64,000 bases of DNA from Streptomyces sp. NBRC 110611 (GCF_001590865.1 NZ_BBUY01000009.1:62001-126000), one strand, 5' to 3'. Numbered from the stretch's first letter, positions 33,490-42,273 are shown. A program made the numbers and translations. The notes: generated by a model not told the origin, from the letters alone.

Positions 33490-33975
33490 GTGAGGCAGCT
33501 ACACATCAAGGTGCTGGTCGGGCTGTTTCTGGCGGCCGGGGTGCTGGCCTGGGGCGGCGCCCGGCTGTGGGACTCCTACGGCTCCCTGCCCAGCGTGCCG
33601 GTGGCCGCGCCGATCGTGCTGGCGCTGATCGCCGCCGTGCTGGCCGGCACGGCCGTCTCGCTCCGGTCGCGGCTGCGCGCCCAGCGCGAGCGCCGGCCCG
33701 GCGCCAAGGGCGTCGATCCGCTGATGGCCGCCCGTGCCGTGGTCTTCGGGCAGGCGAGCGCCCTGGTGGCGGCGCTGGTCTCCGGGCTGTACGGCGGTGT
33801 CGGCGTCTTTCTGCTGAGCGCCGGGCTCGAGGTCGAGCCGCGCCGGGACCAGGTGATCCACGCCGGTCTGTCGGTGCTCGCCGGTGTGGCCGTGGTGGCC
33901 GCGGCGGTCTTCCTGGAGCGGGTGTGCAAGCTGCCGGACGACGAGGACCGGGGCGGCGCCGACGCGGCGCTCTGA
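33490..33975 (+). CDS. DUF3180 family membrane protein
   Basis: 161 residues with four membrane helices (KVLVGLFLAAGVLAWGGARL, APIVLALIAAVLAGTAVSL, ARAVVFGQASALVAALVSGL YGG and GLSVLAGVAVVAAAVFLERV). Actinobacterial DUF3180 genes follow folK in many genomes, but no function is known. GTG 33490 (VRQLHIKVL) matches the usual family start; upstream starts to 33442 are in frame. It ends before a long inverted repeat. Confidence 0.85.
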   Translation: MRQLHIKVLVGLFLAAGVLAWGGARLWDSYGSLPSVPVAAPIVLALIAAVLAGTAVSLRSRLRAQRERRPGAKGVDPLMAARAVVFGQASALVAALVSGLYGGVGVFLLSAGLEVEPRRDQVIHAGLSVLAGVAVVAAAVFLERVCKLPDDEDRGGADAAL

Positions 33976-34087
33976 CCCCGCGCGCGGATATCCGGCGCTC
34001 CGGCCCCGGCGCGCCGACCTCGGTGGTCTGACCCCGGCGCTCTGACCCAGGCGCTACGGGAGCGCCGACGCCGCGCGGCGCCGTGCC

Positions 34088-34145
34088 CTAGGGCCTGTCC
34101 GATGGGTCGCCGCGGGCCCACGCGGACCCATCGGACAGGCCCTAG
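34088..34145. terminator. 21-bp perfect inverted repeat between convergent genes
   Basis: Arms 34088-34108 (beginning CTAGGGCCTGTCCGATGG) and 34125-34145 match perfectly; the 16-base spacer carries an alternative CCGCG/CGCGG stem. The right arm includes the TAG stop of the ABC ATPase gene on the minus strand. It can serve as a bidirectional terminator. Sequences like GGGCCTGTCCGATGG recur in Streptomyces genomes, so it may also be a small mobile hairpin. Confidence 0.75.
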
Positions 34146-35266
34146 CGGCTGGAGCGGCGCAGCGCGGTGTGCAGCCCGGCGGGCGTCAGCACACCCAGGT
34201 GGCGGTCGCCGTCCCGGACGGCGATCCAGCCCGCGTCATGCTGGAGCATCGTGCTGAGTGCCTGCTTGAGCGGGGCCCCGAGCGGCAGCCAGGCGGCCAT
34301 CTGCCGGGCGTGCTCCCGGACGGTGCCGCTCCCCGGAGTGGCACCGTCCGGGAGCGCACCCGTGAGCGCCCCGGCCGTCACCCACCCGTACGGTGCCCCG
34401 TCGGCGTCCAGCACGACCGCCCACGGTGCCTCGTCGGCGGTCAGCCGGTCGGCGGCGCGGGCCGCGGAGTCGTCGAGCCGGACGACCGGGGGCTGCTCGA
34501 GGTCGCCGGGCCCGACGGGGGTGACGGCGAGCCGCTTGAGGTCCCGGTCGGCGCCGACGAACTGGGCGGTGTACGGGGTCGCGGGGGCGCCCAGGACCGT
34601 CGCCGGGGTGTCGAACTGCTCGATGCGTCCCGCCCCGTAGACCGCGATCCGGTCGCCGAGCCGGACCGCCTCCTCGATGTCGTGGGTGACGAAGAGGACC
34701 GTCTTGTGCAGTGTGGACTGCAGCCGCAGGAACTCGTTCTGCAGATGCTCGCGGACGACCGGATCGACCGCGCCGAACGGTTCGTCCATCAGCAGGACGG
34801 GCGGGTCGGCGGCGAGCGCGCGGGCCACGCCGACGCGCTGGCGCTGGCCGCCGGAGAGCTGGTCGGGGTAGCGGTCGCCGTACGTCGCCGGGTCCAGGCC
34901 GACCAGGTCGAGGAGCTCCGCGGCGCGGGCCCTGGCCTGTTTGCGGGGGCGGCCGAGGAGGTGCGGGACGGTGGCGGTGTTGTCCAGGACGGTTTTGTGG
35001 GGGAAGAGTCCGGTCTGCTGGATGACGTAGCCGATGCGGCGCCGCAGCTGGACGGGGTCGACGGTGGATATGTCCTCGCCGTCGAGGAAGATCCGCCCGC
35101 CGGTGGGCTCGATGAGCCGGTTGACCATCTTCATCGTCGTGGTCTTGCCGCAGCCCGAGGGTCCGACGAGCGTGACGAGTTCCCCCTTCGCGACCTCGAA
35201 GGTGAGGTCGTCCACGGCGGTGGTGCCGTCGGCGTAGCGCTTGGTGACGTGCTCGAAGCGGATCAT
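34142..35266 (-). CDS. Quaternary-amine/osmoprotectant ABC transporter ATPase (ProV/OpuCA-like)
   Basis: 374 residues. Walker A GPSGCGKT is at 35-42, the signature LSGGQ at 137-141 and Walker B VLLMDEP at 157-163. The QTGLFPHKTVLDN block is typical of the glycine betaine group. After about 265 a regulatory part with CBS-like repeats follows (RLTADEAPWAVVLDADGAPY GWV; LSTMLQHDAGWIAVRDGDRH LGVLT). ATG 35266 has GAGGGAAG close upstream. It is divergent from the permease genes, unlike the usual single operon. Confidence 0.9.
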   Translation of the reverse strand: MIRFEHVTKRYADGTTAVDDLTFEVAKGELVTLVGPSGCGKTTTMKMVNRLIEPTGGRIFLDGEDISTVDPVQLRRRIGYVIQQTGLFPHKTVLDNTATVPHLLGRPRKQARARAAELLDLVGLDPATYGDRYPDQLSGGQRQRVGVARALAADPPVLLMDEPFGAVDPVVREHLQNEFLRLQSTLHKTVLFVTHDIEEAVRLGDRIAVYGAGRIEQFDTPATVLGAPATPYTAQFVGADRDLKRLAVTPVGPGDLEQPPVVRLDDSAARAADRLTADEAPWAVVLDADGAPYGWVTAGALTGALPDGATPGSGTVREHARQMAAWLPLGAPLKQALSTMLQHDAGWIAVRDGDRHLGVLTPAGLHTALRRSSR

Positions 35267-35500
35267 TCTTCCCTCAGGTGTGGATGGATGGCCCGTTGGG
35301 GCGGCCCGTTGCCGGCCGCCCATGGTGGCCGGGAAGTGGCGAACATCGCGAATTTCGTGAACGCGGTGTTGCGCGTGGATGGCGGGGTAGCCGGTGGTGT
35401 GGCCGGTGAGCCGGGGCGACCGGGCGATTGTCAGTGCTGGGGTTTAGGGTCGCAGACGTCGCCGAGAAGTGAGCACGTAGGGCGGGGGAGGTGACGGGCC

Positions 35501-36238
35501 ATGAACGGCATGGCTGCCGGACCGAGTTGTCTGGAAACGAACGACTGGATCTGCGGTGAGTATGTCCGCACCCGCGGTCAGGAGCTGCTGGACGCGACGC
35601 TCCAGCACCTCGGCATCACCGCGGTGTCGGTGGTGATCGGCCTGGCCGTCGCCGTGCCGCTGGCGCTGCTGGCCCGGCGCTGGCGGGGCGCCGCCGGGCC
35701 GGTCCTGGGGCTGACGACGGTGCTCTACACGGTCCCGTCACTGGCGATGTTCGCCCTGCTGACCCCGGTCTTCGGGGTCTCGGCGGCGGTGGTCGTCACG
35801 GGCCTGGTGCTCTACTCGCTGACGATCCTGGTGCGCAATGTCCTCGCCGGTCTGCAGGCGGTGCCCGCCGAGGTGCGGGAGGCCGGCCGCGGGATGGGGT
35901 ACGGCCCCGCGCGGCTGCTGTTCGAGGTGGAACTCCCCCTCGCGCTGCCCGCGGTGGTGGCCGGACTGCGGATCGCCACGGTCTCGACGGTCGCGATGAC
36001 CACCATCGGCTCCGTCGTCGGCTACGGCGGCCTGGGCAATCTCATAGCCAGCGGGATGGCGGGCTTCTTCAAGGCCGAAGTGCTCACGGCGTCGGTGCTG
36101 TGCGTGCTGCTGGCGCTGGTGGCCGATGTGCTGCTGATGGGCCTTCAGCGGCTGCTCACGCCCTGGGCGCGCCCGCGGACGAAGCCGAAGGCCCCGGCCG
36201 CCCGGCGCGGTGCCCGTACGGCGAAGGCGGTGGGCTGA
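35501..36238 (+). CDS. Osmoprotectant ABC transporter permease (OpuCB/ProW-like)
   Basis: 245 residues with five to six membrane helices and the permease loop EVREAGRGMGYGPARLLFEV ELPLALP (EAA motif). TTIGSVVGYGGLGNLI is typical of the glycine betaine/choline group. ATG 35501 follows GGGGGAGG. Its stop overlaps the ATG of the second permease (TGATG), so the two are coupled and form a heterodimeric channel. Confidence 0.9.
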   Translation: MNGMAAGPSCLETNDWICGEYVRTRGQELLDATLQHLGITAVSVVIGLAVAVPLALLARRWRGAAGPVLGLTTVLYTVPSLAMFALLTPVFGVSAAVVVTGLVLYSLTILVRNVLAGLQAVPAEVREAGRGMGYGPARLLFEVELPLALPAVVAGLRIATVSTVAMTTIGSVVGYGGLGNLIASGMAGFFKAEVLTASVLCVLLALVADVLLMGLQRLLTPWARPRTKPKAPAARRGARTAKAVG

Positions 36239-37170
36239 TGGAGGCGGTCACGGGTGCCTGGCAGTGGCTGACGACGGCCGCCAACTGGGCCGGGGAGAAC
36301 GGAGTGTGGCACCGCCTCACCGAGCACCTGTGGCTCAGTGCGCTGTGCCTGGTCCTCTCCTGCCTGATCGCCCTGCCGCTGGCGCTGTATCTGGGACACC
36401 TCGGCAAGGGCGGGACGCTGGCGGTCAACATCTCCAATGTGGGCCGCGCGGTGCCGACCTTCGCGGTGCTGGTGCTGCTGACGCTCAGTCCGCTGGGGCG
36501 GTACGGCGACTGGCCGACGGTGATCGCGCTGGTGCTGTTCGCGGTGCCGCCGCTGCTGACCAACGCCTATCTGGGCATGCGGGAGGCGGACCGCGATGTG
36601 GTCGAGGCGGCCCGGGGGATGGGCATGTCGGGTCCGCAACTCCTGCTGCGGGTCGAGATACCGCTCGCCTATCCGCTGCTCATGACGGGCCTGCGGTCGG
36701 CCACGGTCCAGGTGGTGGCGACCGCCACCCTCGCCGCGATGGCCGGCGGCGGGGGGCTGGGCCGGATCATCACCGCGGGCTTCGGCAACTACGACACCGC
36801 GCAGGTCGTCGCGGGCGCGCTGCTGGTGGCCGTGCTCGCCCTGGCCGTGGAGGGCGTCCTCGTCCTCGTCGAGCGGCTGCTGGACCCGCTGCGCGGACGA
36901 CGGCGCGCCGCCACCCGCACGGCCTCGCGTACGGCATCCCCTACCGCAGCCCGTACCCCAGTCCGTACGCCCGAGGACACCGACCGGCGCCCGTCCGACC
37001 AGCCCCCGTCCGGCCAGCGGCCGTCCGATCAGCCCCTGTCCGATCAGCCTCCGCCCGACCGGGCCCCGGCGGATCAGGCTCCGCCCGATCCGGCGCGGCC
37101 TGACCCGTGCGGACCGGACCTGTCCCGGCCGGACGACCTGTCCCGACCGGAACCGATCCGAACGAACTGA
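36238..37170 (+). CDS. Osmoprotectant ABC transporter permease (OpuCD-like) with repeat tail
   Basis: 310 residues. The permease part (1-225) has the EAA loop DVVEAARGMGMSGPQLLLRV EIPLAYPLL and MAGGGGLGRIITAGFGNYD. After residue about 225 comes a tail unlike normal permeases: basic TRTASRTASPTAARTPVRTP and then repeats of the type SDQPPSGQRPSDQPLSDQPP and PDPARPDPCGPDLSRPD. The tail is encoded by imperfect 15-24 bp repeats (about 36910-37165). It starts within the stop of the first permease and is followed by the binding-protein gene after 18 bp. Confidence 0.88.
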   Translation: MEAVTGAWQWLTTAANWAGENGVWHRLTEHLWLSALCLVLSCLIALPLALYLGHLGKGGTLAVNISNVGRAVPTFAVLVLLTLSPLGRYGDWPTVIALVLFAVPPLLTNAYLGMREADRDVVEAARGMGMSGPQLLLRVEIPLAYPLLMTGLRSATVQVVATATLAAMAGGGGLGRIITAGFGNYDTAQVVAGALLVAVLALAVEGVLVLVERLLDPLRGRRRAATRTASRTASPTAARTPVRTPEDTDRRPSDQPPSGQRPSDQPLSDQPPPDRAPADQAPPDPARPDPCGPDLSRPDDLSRPEPIRTN

Positions 37171-37188
37171 AGACTGAAGGTGGCATCC

Positions 37189-38150
37189 ATGAGCAGCACG
37201 TCGCGCGCGGCCCGTACCGCGCTTGTCGCGGGCACGGTGGTCGCGCTGGCGGCCGGGCTGGCCGCGTGCGGCCAGAGCCTGGAGGAGAAGGGCGGTGCCA
37301 ACGGCAAGGACGGTAAGGGCGAGATCGTCATCGGCTCGGCCGGTTTCACCGAGTCCAAGGTGCTCGCGGAGATCTATTCCAGGATCCTCGCCGATGCCGG
37401 ATACCGGACCCGGGTACAGACACTCGCCAATCGCGAGCTGTATGAACCGGCCCTGGAGAAGGGGCAGATCGATGTGGTGCCGGAATACGCCTCCACCCTC
37501 GCCGAATTCCTCAACGCGAAGGTGAACGGCAGCAAGGCGGAGCCCGTCGCCTCCAGCGACATCGACAAGACGGTGACGGCACTCGGGAAGCTCGCCGGGC
37601 CGCGCGACTCAAAGTGCTGCCGGCGGGTGCGGCGACGGATCAGAACGCCTTCGCGGTCAGCCGGGAATTCGCCGCCGAGCACCGCCTGAAGACCCTCTCC
37701 GACCTCGGTAAATCGAAGCAGAAGATCAAAGTCGCGGCGGGCGAGGAGTGCGAGACCCGGGTGTTCTGCAAGCCGGGCCTGGAGCGTACGTACGGCATCG
37801 ACGTCACCGGCCTGGACCCCAAGGGAGTCGGGACCCCGCAGGCCAAACAGGCGGTCAAGGACGGCACGGACCAGCTGGTGCTCACCACGACCACGGACGC
37901 CACCCTCGACAACTTCGGACTGGTGCTTCTGGCCGACGACAAGAAGCTGCAGAACGCCGACAATGTGCTGCCGGTGGTGAATGCCAGGACCGCCGGTGAC
38001 AAGGAGATCGAGACCGCGCTCGGGAAGCTGACCCGCAAGCTGACGACCGAAGACTTGATCAACTTGAACCGCAAGGTCGACGCCGAGCGGCTCAAGCCCG
38101 CGGATGTCGCGCAGGCTTATGTCGAGTCCAAGGGGCTGGTCAAGAAGTAA
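37189..38150 (+). pseudogene. Osmoprotectant ABC substrate-binding lipoprotein, interrupted by a frameshift
   Basis: The start is normal: a lipoprotein signal (ARTALVAGTVVALAAGLAAC, lipobox LAAC) and the OpuAC-type domain GEIVIGSAGFTESKVLAEIY, QIDVVPEYASTLAEFLN. At about 37604-37607 the frame changes. The expected GPRGLKVLPAG continues only if one G is restored (GCGCGACTC in place of GCGCGGACTC). From there the other frame is clean to 38150 (TDQNAFAVSREFAAEHRLKT, LVLTTTTDATLDNFGLVLLA). As written, the protein stops at 37689 without its second lobe. A real mutation or a sequencing error are both possible. Confidence 0.85.
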
Positions 38151-38170
38151 CCAGCGGGAAACGGATTGGT

Positions 38171-38195
38171 GTGCGGGGCCCCATAGGCCCCGCAC
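38171..38195. terminator. Terminator after the binding-protein gene
   Basis: A 10-bp stem, GTGCGGGGCC with GGCCCCGCAC, and a CCATA loop, 20 bases after the stop of the ABC operon. Confidence 0.8.
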
Positions 38196-38214
38196 GCACG
38201 GTAAGTTTCTGGCC

Positions 38215-39510
38215 ATGCCACGAGGACGCCACCGCCATTCACCACCCCTCCACCGGCTGCTTCCTCCTGTGACGGTCGCCGGTGCGTCAATCGCCTGCGC
38301 CGCGGGCGCGTGGTTCGTCGGCGACGATCTGGTGCAGCGGGTGCTCGCCGCGGGCGCGGCGGCCGCCGCACTCACCGGCGCCGTCCTTCTGCGCGGCTGG
38401 GACCGTAAGGCCGGCCGCCGGGTCGCCGAACTCACCCGCGCCCGGGTGCGCGACGAGTGGCGCACCGAGGAGCGGATAGCCGAGCTCGAAACGGATGTCG
38501 AGGAGGCCCGCGAGCTGCGCACCGCCCTGGACGCCAAACTGCGTGCCAAGCGTGCCGAACTGGCCCGGCTGCGCAGCGAACACGCCGAGCTGCTGCGCCG
38601 TTACGCCACCGCCGAGACCGAGCGGGCCAGCGCCCTGGAGGGCCGCCGCCTCCTCGCCATCGAGTCCACCTCCCCGGTCTCCCCGGCCGTATCGGCCACT
38701 TCGGCCGCATCGGCCACCTCGCTGCCGGCCATCGCGCGCCTTCCCCGAGCGCTCGGTTCCTCCCGGGCAGGTGGGTCCGCGTCCGCCATCGTCCTGGCCC
38801 GCCGCGAGCCCGCCCCGACGCCGGACCGCCCGGCCCCGACGCCGGACCGCCCGGCCCCGGCTCCGGCCACGTACGAGCAGGCCGACCAGGCACTCCGCCG
38901 GCTCGCCCGCAACGCCGCCCGGCAGCGCGCCGCCCAGCAGTCCGCCCGGCAGCGCGCCGTCCAGCAAACCGCCCAGCACTCCGCGCAGGACACGGCGAAG
39001 GGCGCCGGGGACACCCCCCAGGGTGCTTCGGGTACCGCCCGGAGCGGCGGGGACGGTGACAACGACCGGGGGAACTCCCCGGCGGCCGCCGCCGAGCGCA
39101 CGGGCGGCGTACCTCACGCCCGTACGGCCGCTGCCGCCGGACCCGCGCTCCGCCCGGTCCCGGCCGCCGCCGTCGCACCGCCCCGTCCCACCCCGTCCCG
39201 CGAGCTGGGCGGCTTCGACTTCTTCGGCAACACGGCCCCGCCCCGCCCCCGGCAGCTGACCGCACCGTTGCAGGACGACCTGGCGGACGTCGTGGGCGAC
39301 GAGGCCGTCGCCGAGCAGTCGGCGCGCGCCGAGGCCCGTGCAGAGTCGCCCGCCAAGACTCACGCAGAGGCCGCGGACGTCGCGGATGACGGTGGGCTGA
39401 CCGATGCGGCCGCCGCCGACGACGCTGCCGCCGGTGAGGTCATCGACCTGACCGCGCACGACGAAACCGAACAGCTCGACGTCGGCGCACTGCGCAGCGC
39501 CATCTCCTGA
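38215..39510 (+). CDS. Membrane-anchored coiled-coil protein with low-complexity tail
   Basis: 431 residues, no recognised domain. Two short membrane segments (VTVAGASIACAAGAWFVG and VLAAGAAAAALTGAVLL) are followed by a coiled coil rich in Glu/Arg (about 64-150: RTEERIAELETDVEEARELR onward). Then comes a long disordered part with repeats: PTPDRPAPTPDRPAP, and QRAAQQSARQRAVQQTAQHS. The end (VIDLTAHDETEQLDVGALRS AIS) looks conserved. ATG 38215 is the first start after the terminator. Function unknown; the layout suggests a cell-envelope scaffold. Confidence 0.65.
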   Translation: MPRGRHRHSPPLHRLLPPVTVAGASIACAAGAWFVGDDLVQRVLAAGAAAAALTGAVLLRGWDRKAGRRVAELTRARVRDEWRTEERIAELETDVEEARELRTALDAKLRAKRAELARLRSEHAELLRRYATAETERASALEGRRLLAIESTSPVSPAVSATSAASATSLPAIARLPRALGSSRAGGSASAIVLARREPAPTPDRPAPTPDRPAPAPATYEQADQALRRLARNAARQRAAQQSARQRAVQQTAQHSAQDTAKGAGDTPQGASGTARSGGDGDNDRGNSPAAAAERTGGVPHARTAAAAGPALRPVPAAAVAPPRPTPSRELGGFDFFGNTAPPRPRQLTAPLQDDLADVVGDEAVAEQSARAEARAESPAKTHAEAADVADDGGLTDAAAADDAAAGEVIDLTAHDETEQLDVGALRSAIS

Positions 39511-39597
39511 CCCGCCCGGCAACCGCTGCTGGCGCGACCGACCGTGGTCCGGACCTCTGTGGCTCCGGAGCCCTCACCGGCTCCGGGGCCGCACGTC

Positions 39598-39660
39598 GTT
39601 CGGCCCGCGTAGTTCGGCCCACGTAGTTCGGTCCCTGTGGTCCGGCCCTCGTGGTCCGGA
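39598..39660 (+). repeat. 14-bp tandem repeat
   Basis: Four to five copies of GTTCGGCCCGCGTA and variants (39598, 39612, 39626, 39640, partly 39654). It lies in the 270-bp non-coding gap between two convergent genes. The rest of the gap has a DnaA-box match at 39683-39691 and a second set of CACGTGCGA repeats at 39745-39790. Confidence 0.7.
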
Positions 39661-39682
39661 TCCGCGCGGCGCGGGGCGCGCC

Positions 39683-39691
39683 TTGTCCACA
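39683..39691 (+). other. DnaA-box match TTGTCCACA
   Basis: This is the preferred DnaA box of Streptomyces. A weaker inverted partner, TGTGGACCG (7 of 9), follows two to three bases later. A single box far from oriC may be a chance match or a DnaA-titration site. Confidence 0.3.
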
Positions 39692-39780
39692 GGGTGTGGA
39701 CCGCATGCGGTGTGGTGGACGGGCAGCGGGTCGTCAGGCTCGGCTCACGTGCGACTCACGACGTGCGATTCACGTGCGGC

Positions 39781-40260
39781 TCATATGCGACGGCGCTCCG
39801 GTGCGAACGGTGTGCCGCTCGTCCGCCCGCGGTAGCCGACCGCCAGGGCTTCGCCCAGGAAGCTGACGCCGATGGCCAGTTGGACCGGCCGGGCGTTCTC
39901 GTGCATCCCCATCTTCACCGCCAGGAACCCGAAGCCGGCCATGGCGAGCAGCGATATCACGGCCACGCCGAACGTACGGCCCGTATAGCGCTGCCACAGT
40001 GCGCCGTTCCGGGACGACAGCTGGACGGTCGCGCCGCGCAGGGCGCCCAATGCGCAGCCGAGCAGCGCGCCGGCGCCCGTCCACATCAGATCCGTGCCGG
40101 TCGCCTCCTCGGCCTTGGCCAGTGCGATGACGCCGATGGTGATGAGGACGGCCGGCGGCACGAACAGATCGCGGACGTTGACCTCCTCGCCCCGCAGCCG
40201 CTTGACGACCACCGCGACGACGGCGGCCAGGATCAGCCCCGCCAGCAGCCATTCGTTCAT
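39781..40260 (-). CDS. CcdC-like (DUF1453) membrane protein
   Basis: 159 residues, four to five membrane helices (LLAGLILAAVVAVVVKRLRG, FVPPAVLITIGVIALAK, FGVAVISLLAMAGFGFLAVK M and PVQLAIGVSFLGEALAVGYR). It matches the CcdC-like family that occurs beside TetR regulators in Streptomyces. GGGGGA stands 4-5 bases before ATG 40260. The TetR gene is divergent, and the 116-bp space between them has an AT-rich patch (CCAAAAAATAATTTAGC at 40338-40354), unusual for this genome and a likely shared operator region. Confidence 0.75.
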   Translation of the reverse strand: MNEWLLAGLILAAVVAVVVKRLRGEEVNVRDLFVPPAVLITIGVIALAKAEEATGTDLMWTGAGALLGCALGALRGATVQLSSRNGALWQRYTGRTFGVAVISLLAMAGFGFLAVKMGMHENARPVQLAIGVSFLGEALAVGYRGRTSGTPFAPERRRI

Positions 40261-40376
40261 GGTTCCCCCTGTGTTCCACGTGTTCCGCGTGTTCCCTGCA
40301 CCTGGAAGCGCGCCTGGCAGTTTTTAGCTCGCCCGTGCCAAAAAATAATTTAGCGCGGGTGTGCCACAATCGCAAG

Positions 40377-41030
40377 ATGCCGAAGATTGTTGATCCGCAG
40401 GCCCGCCGCCGGGCCGTCGCCGAGGCCGTGCTCCGCGTGGTGCGGCGGGAGGGCGTCGAGGGGGCGTCGCTCCGTAACGTCGCCGCGGAGGCCGGACTGG
40501 CCGTCGGGTCGGTCCGCCACTACTTCAGCGACCACGACGAGGTGATGATCTTTGCGATGAAGGAGCTGAACGCCCGCATCGAGTACCGCGTAGGAGGTCA
40601 CGCCGAACGGCTCCTCGCCGCCGCTGCCGACAACGGTGACAGCGCCGATGACGTCGCCGCCGCGGCCGGTGAGCGCCGTACCCGCGCGGAGGAACTGCTC
40701 GCCGAATTCCTGCCGTTGGACGACGAGCGGCGGGAGGAGGGCATGCTCTGGCAGGCGTTCACGACCGCGGCCCGTACGCGCCCCGAACTCCGGCCGCACG
40801 CCGTCGAGCTGGAGTCCGGAATGCGGGTCCTGCTGACGCGGATGCTGCGCGGGGGCCAGGAGGCCGGCAGCCTGCCCGAGGACCTCGACCTGGAGCTGGA
40901 GACGCTGCGGCTGTCGGCCCTGCTCGACGGCCTCACCTTCCAGGCGACTCTGGAACCGGACCGGGTCACACCGGAGTTGCTCCGCCGCGTCCTGCACCGC
41001 CACCTGGAGACTCTCCGCAAGGGCCCGTGA
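40377..41030 (+). CDS. TetR-family transcriptional regulator
   Basis: 217 residues. The TetR helix-turn-helix is at about 10-55 (ARRRAVAEAVLRVVRREGVE GASLRNVAAEAGLAVGSVRH YFSDHDEV), and the C-terminal half is a typical ligand-binding domain (LETLRLSALLDGLTFQATLE). It is divergent from the CcdC-like gene, which is its most likely target. Flanking near-repeats AGCTCGCCCGTGCCA and AGCGCGGGTGTGCCA in the promoter space may be its operator. Confidence 0.88.
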   Translation: MPKIVDPQARRRAVAEAVLRVVRREGVEGASLRNVAAEAGLAVGSVRHYFSDHDEVMIFAMKELNARIEYRVGGHAERLLAAAADNGDSADDVAAAAGERRTRAEELLAEFLPLDDERREEGMLWQAFTTAARTRPELRPHAVELESGMRVLLTRMLRGGQEAGSLPEDLDLELETLRLSALLDGLTFQATLEPDRVTPELLRRVLHRHLETLRKGP

Positions 41031-41041
41031 CGGCGGATGCC

Positions 41042-41101
41042 CTGATCCCCTGCCTGATCCCCTGCTTGATCTCCTACCTGGTTCCCTGCCTGATCTCCTA
41101 C
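41042..41101. repeat. 12-bp tandem repeat, five copies
   Basis: Units CTGATCCCCTGC, CTGATCCCCTGC, TTGATCTCCTAC, CTGGTTCCCTGC and CTGATCTCCTAC run from 41042 to 41101 without gaps. The array fills the whole gap between the TetR gene and the convergent NuoD-like gene and includes the NuoD stop codon. No terminator hairpin was seen there. Confidence 0.85.
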
Positions 41102-42240
41102 TTGTCGATGTCTCCCACCACGAAGAACATCGACCCGAGGATGGCGACCATATCGGCCACCAGCGTCCCCGGCAGCAGCTCCACCAACGCCTGGATGTTG
41201 TTGTACGACGCCGAGCGCAGCTTCAGGCGGTAAGGCGTCTTGTCGCCCTTGGAGACCAGGTAGTAGCCGTTGATGCCCAGCGGATTCTCGGTCCAGGCGT
41301 AGGTCGCGCCCTCGGGCGCCTTCAGGACCTTGGGCAGCCGCTGGTTGATCGGCCCCGGCGGCAGCTCCGCGATCCGGTCCAGGCAGGCGTCGGCGAGGTC
41401 GAGCGCGTTGTGGCTCTGCTCCAGCAGGCACTCGAAGCGGGCCAGGCAGTCGCCCTCCTCCCGGGTGACGACCTTGAGCGTGGACCCCAGCTCCCCATAC
41501 GCCAGATACGGCTCATCCCGTCGCAGATCGAAGTCGACACCGGAGGCGCGGGCGATCGGCCCCGAGACGCCGTACGCGTGCACCGCCTCCGGCGCCAGCA
41601 CGCCGACCCCGCGGGTACGGCCGCGGAAGATCTCGTTGCCCAGGACCAGGTTGTCGAAGACGTCCATACGGGAGCGGACGTCGGCGATGGCCTGCCGGGC
41701 CCGGCTGAGCCACCCGGCCGGCAGGTCCTCCTTGAGGCCGCCGACGCGGTTGAACATGTAGTGCATCCGGCCGCCGGAGATCTCCTCCATGACGGTCTGC
41801 AGCTCCTCGCGCTCACGGAACGCGTGGAAGACCGGAGTGATACCGCCCAGCTCCAGCGGGTACGAGCCGAGGAACATCAGATGGTTCAGCACCCGGTTCA
41901 GCTCGGCCAGCAGCGTCCGCATCCACACCGCCCGCTCGGGCACCTCCATGCCCAGCATCCGCTCGACGGCCAGCACCACACCCAGCTCGTTGGAGAACGC
42001 CGACAGCCAGTCGTGCCGGTTGGCGAGCATGATGATCTGCCGGTAGTCGCGCGCCTCGAAGAGCTTCTCGGCGCCACGGTGCATATAGCCGATCACCGGC
42101 TCGGCGTGCTGGATCCGCTCGCCGTCCAGGACGAGGCGCAGCCGCAGCACGCCGTGCGTCGAGGGATGCTGCGGGCCGATGTTCAGCACCATGTCGGTGC
42201 TCTCCGCCGCGCCGCCGATGCCGACCGTCGTCTCCGTCAT
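41098..42240 (-). CDS. Orphan NADH-quinone oxidoreductase subunit D-like protein
   Basis: 380 residues, a full-length member of the 49-kDa/NuoD family that forms the quinone site of complex I. The N-terminal signature NIGPQHPSTHGVLRLRLVLD GE and PVIGYMHRGAEKLFEARDYR Q are well kept, as are LFLGSYPLELGGITP-like text, RMHYMFNRVGGLKEDLP and the C-terminal ILGSMFFVVGDIDK. No other nuo gene is nearby, so it is an orphan copy and not part of the main nuo operon. The upstream gene on the same strand, 33 bp away, is an NDUFAF7/MidA-type methyltransferase. Arg55 (in MHRG) aligns with the arginine such an enzyme methylates in mitochondria. Confidence 0.88.
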   Translation of the reverse strand: MTETTVGIGGAAESTDMVLNIGPQHPSTHGVLRLRLVLDGERIQHAEPVIGYMHRGAEKLFEARDYRQIIMLANRHDWLSAFSNELGVVLAVERMLGMEVPERAVWMRTLLAELNRVLNHLMFLGSYPLELGGITPVFHAFREREELQTVMEEISGGRMHYMFNRVGGLKEDLPAGWLSRARQAIADVRSRMDVFDNLVLGNEIFRGRTRGVGVLAPEAVHAYGVSGPIARASGVDFDLRRDEPYLAYGELGSTLKVVTREEGDCLARFECLLEQSHNALDLADACLDRIAELPPGPINQRLPKVLKAPEGATYAWTENPLGINGYYLVSKGDKTPYRLKLRSASYNNIQALVELLPGTLVADMVAILGSMFFVVGDIDK

Positions 42241-42273
42241 GGGAACAGTTTCGCAGCACGCCGTCCGCGGCTG

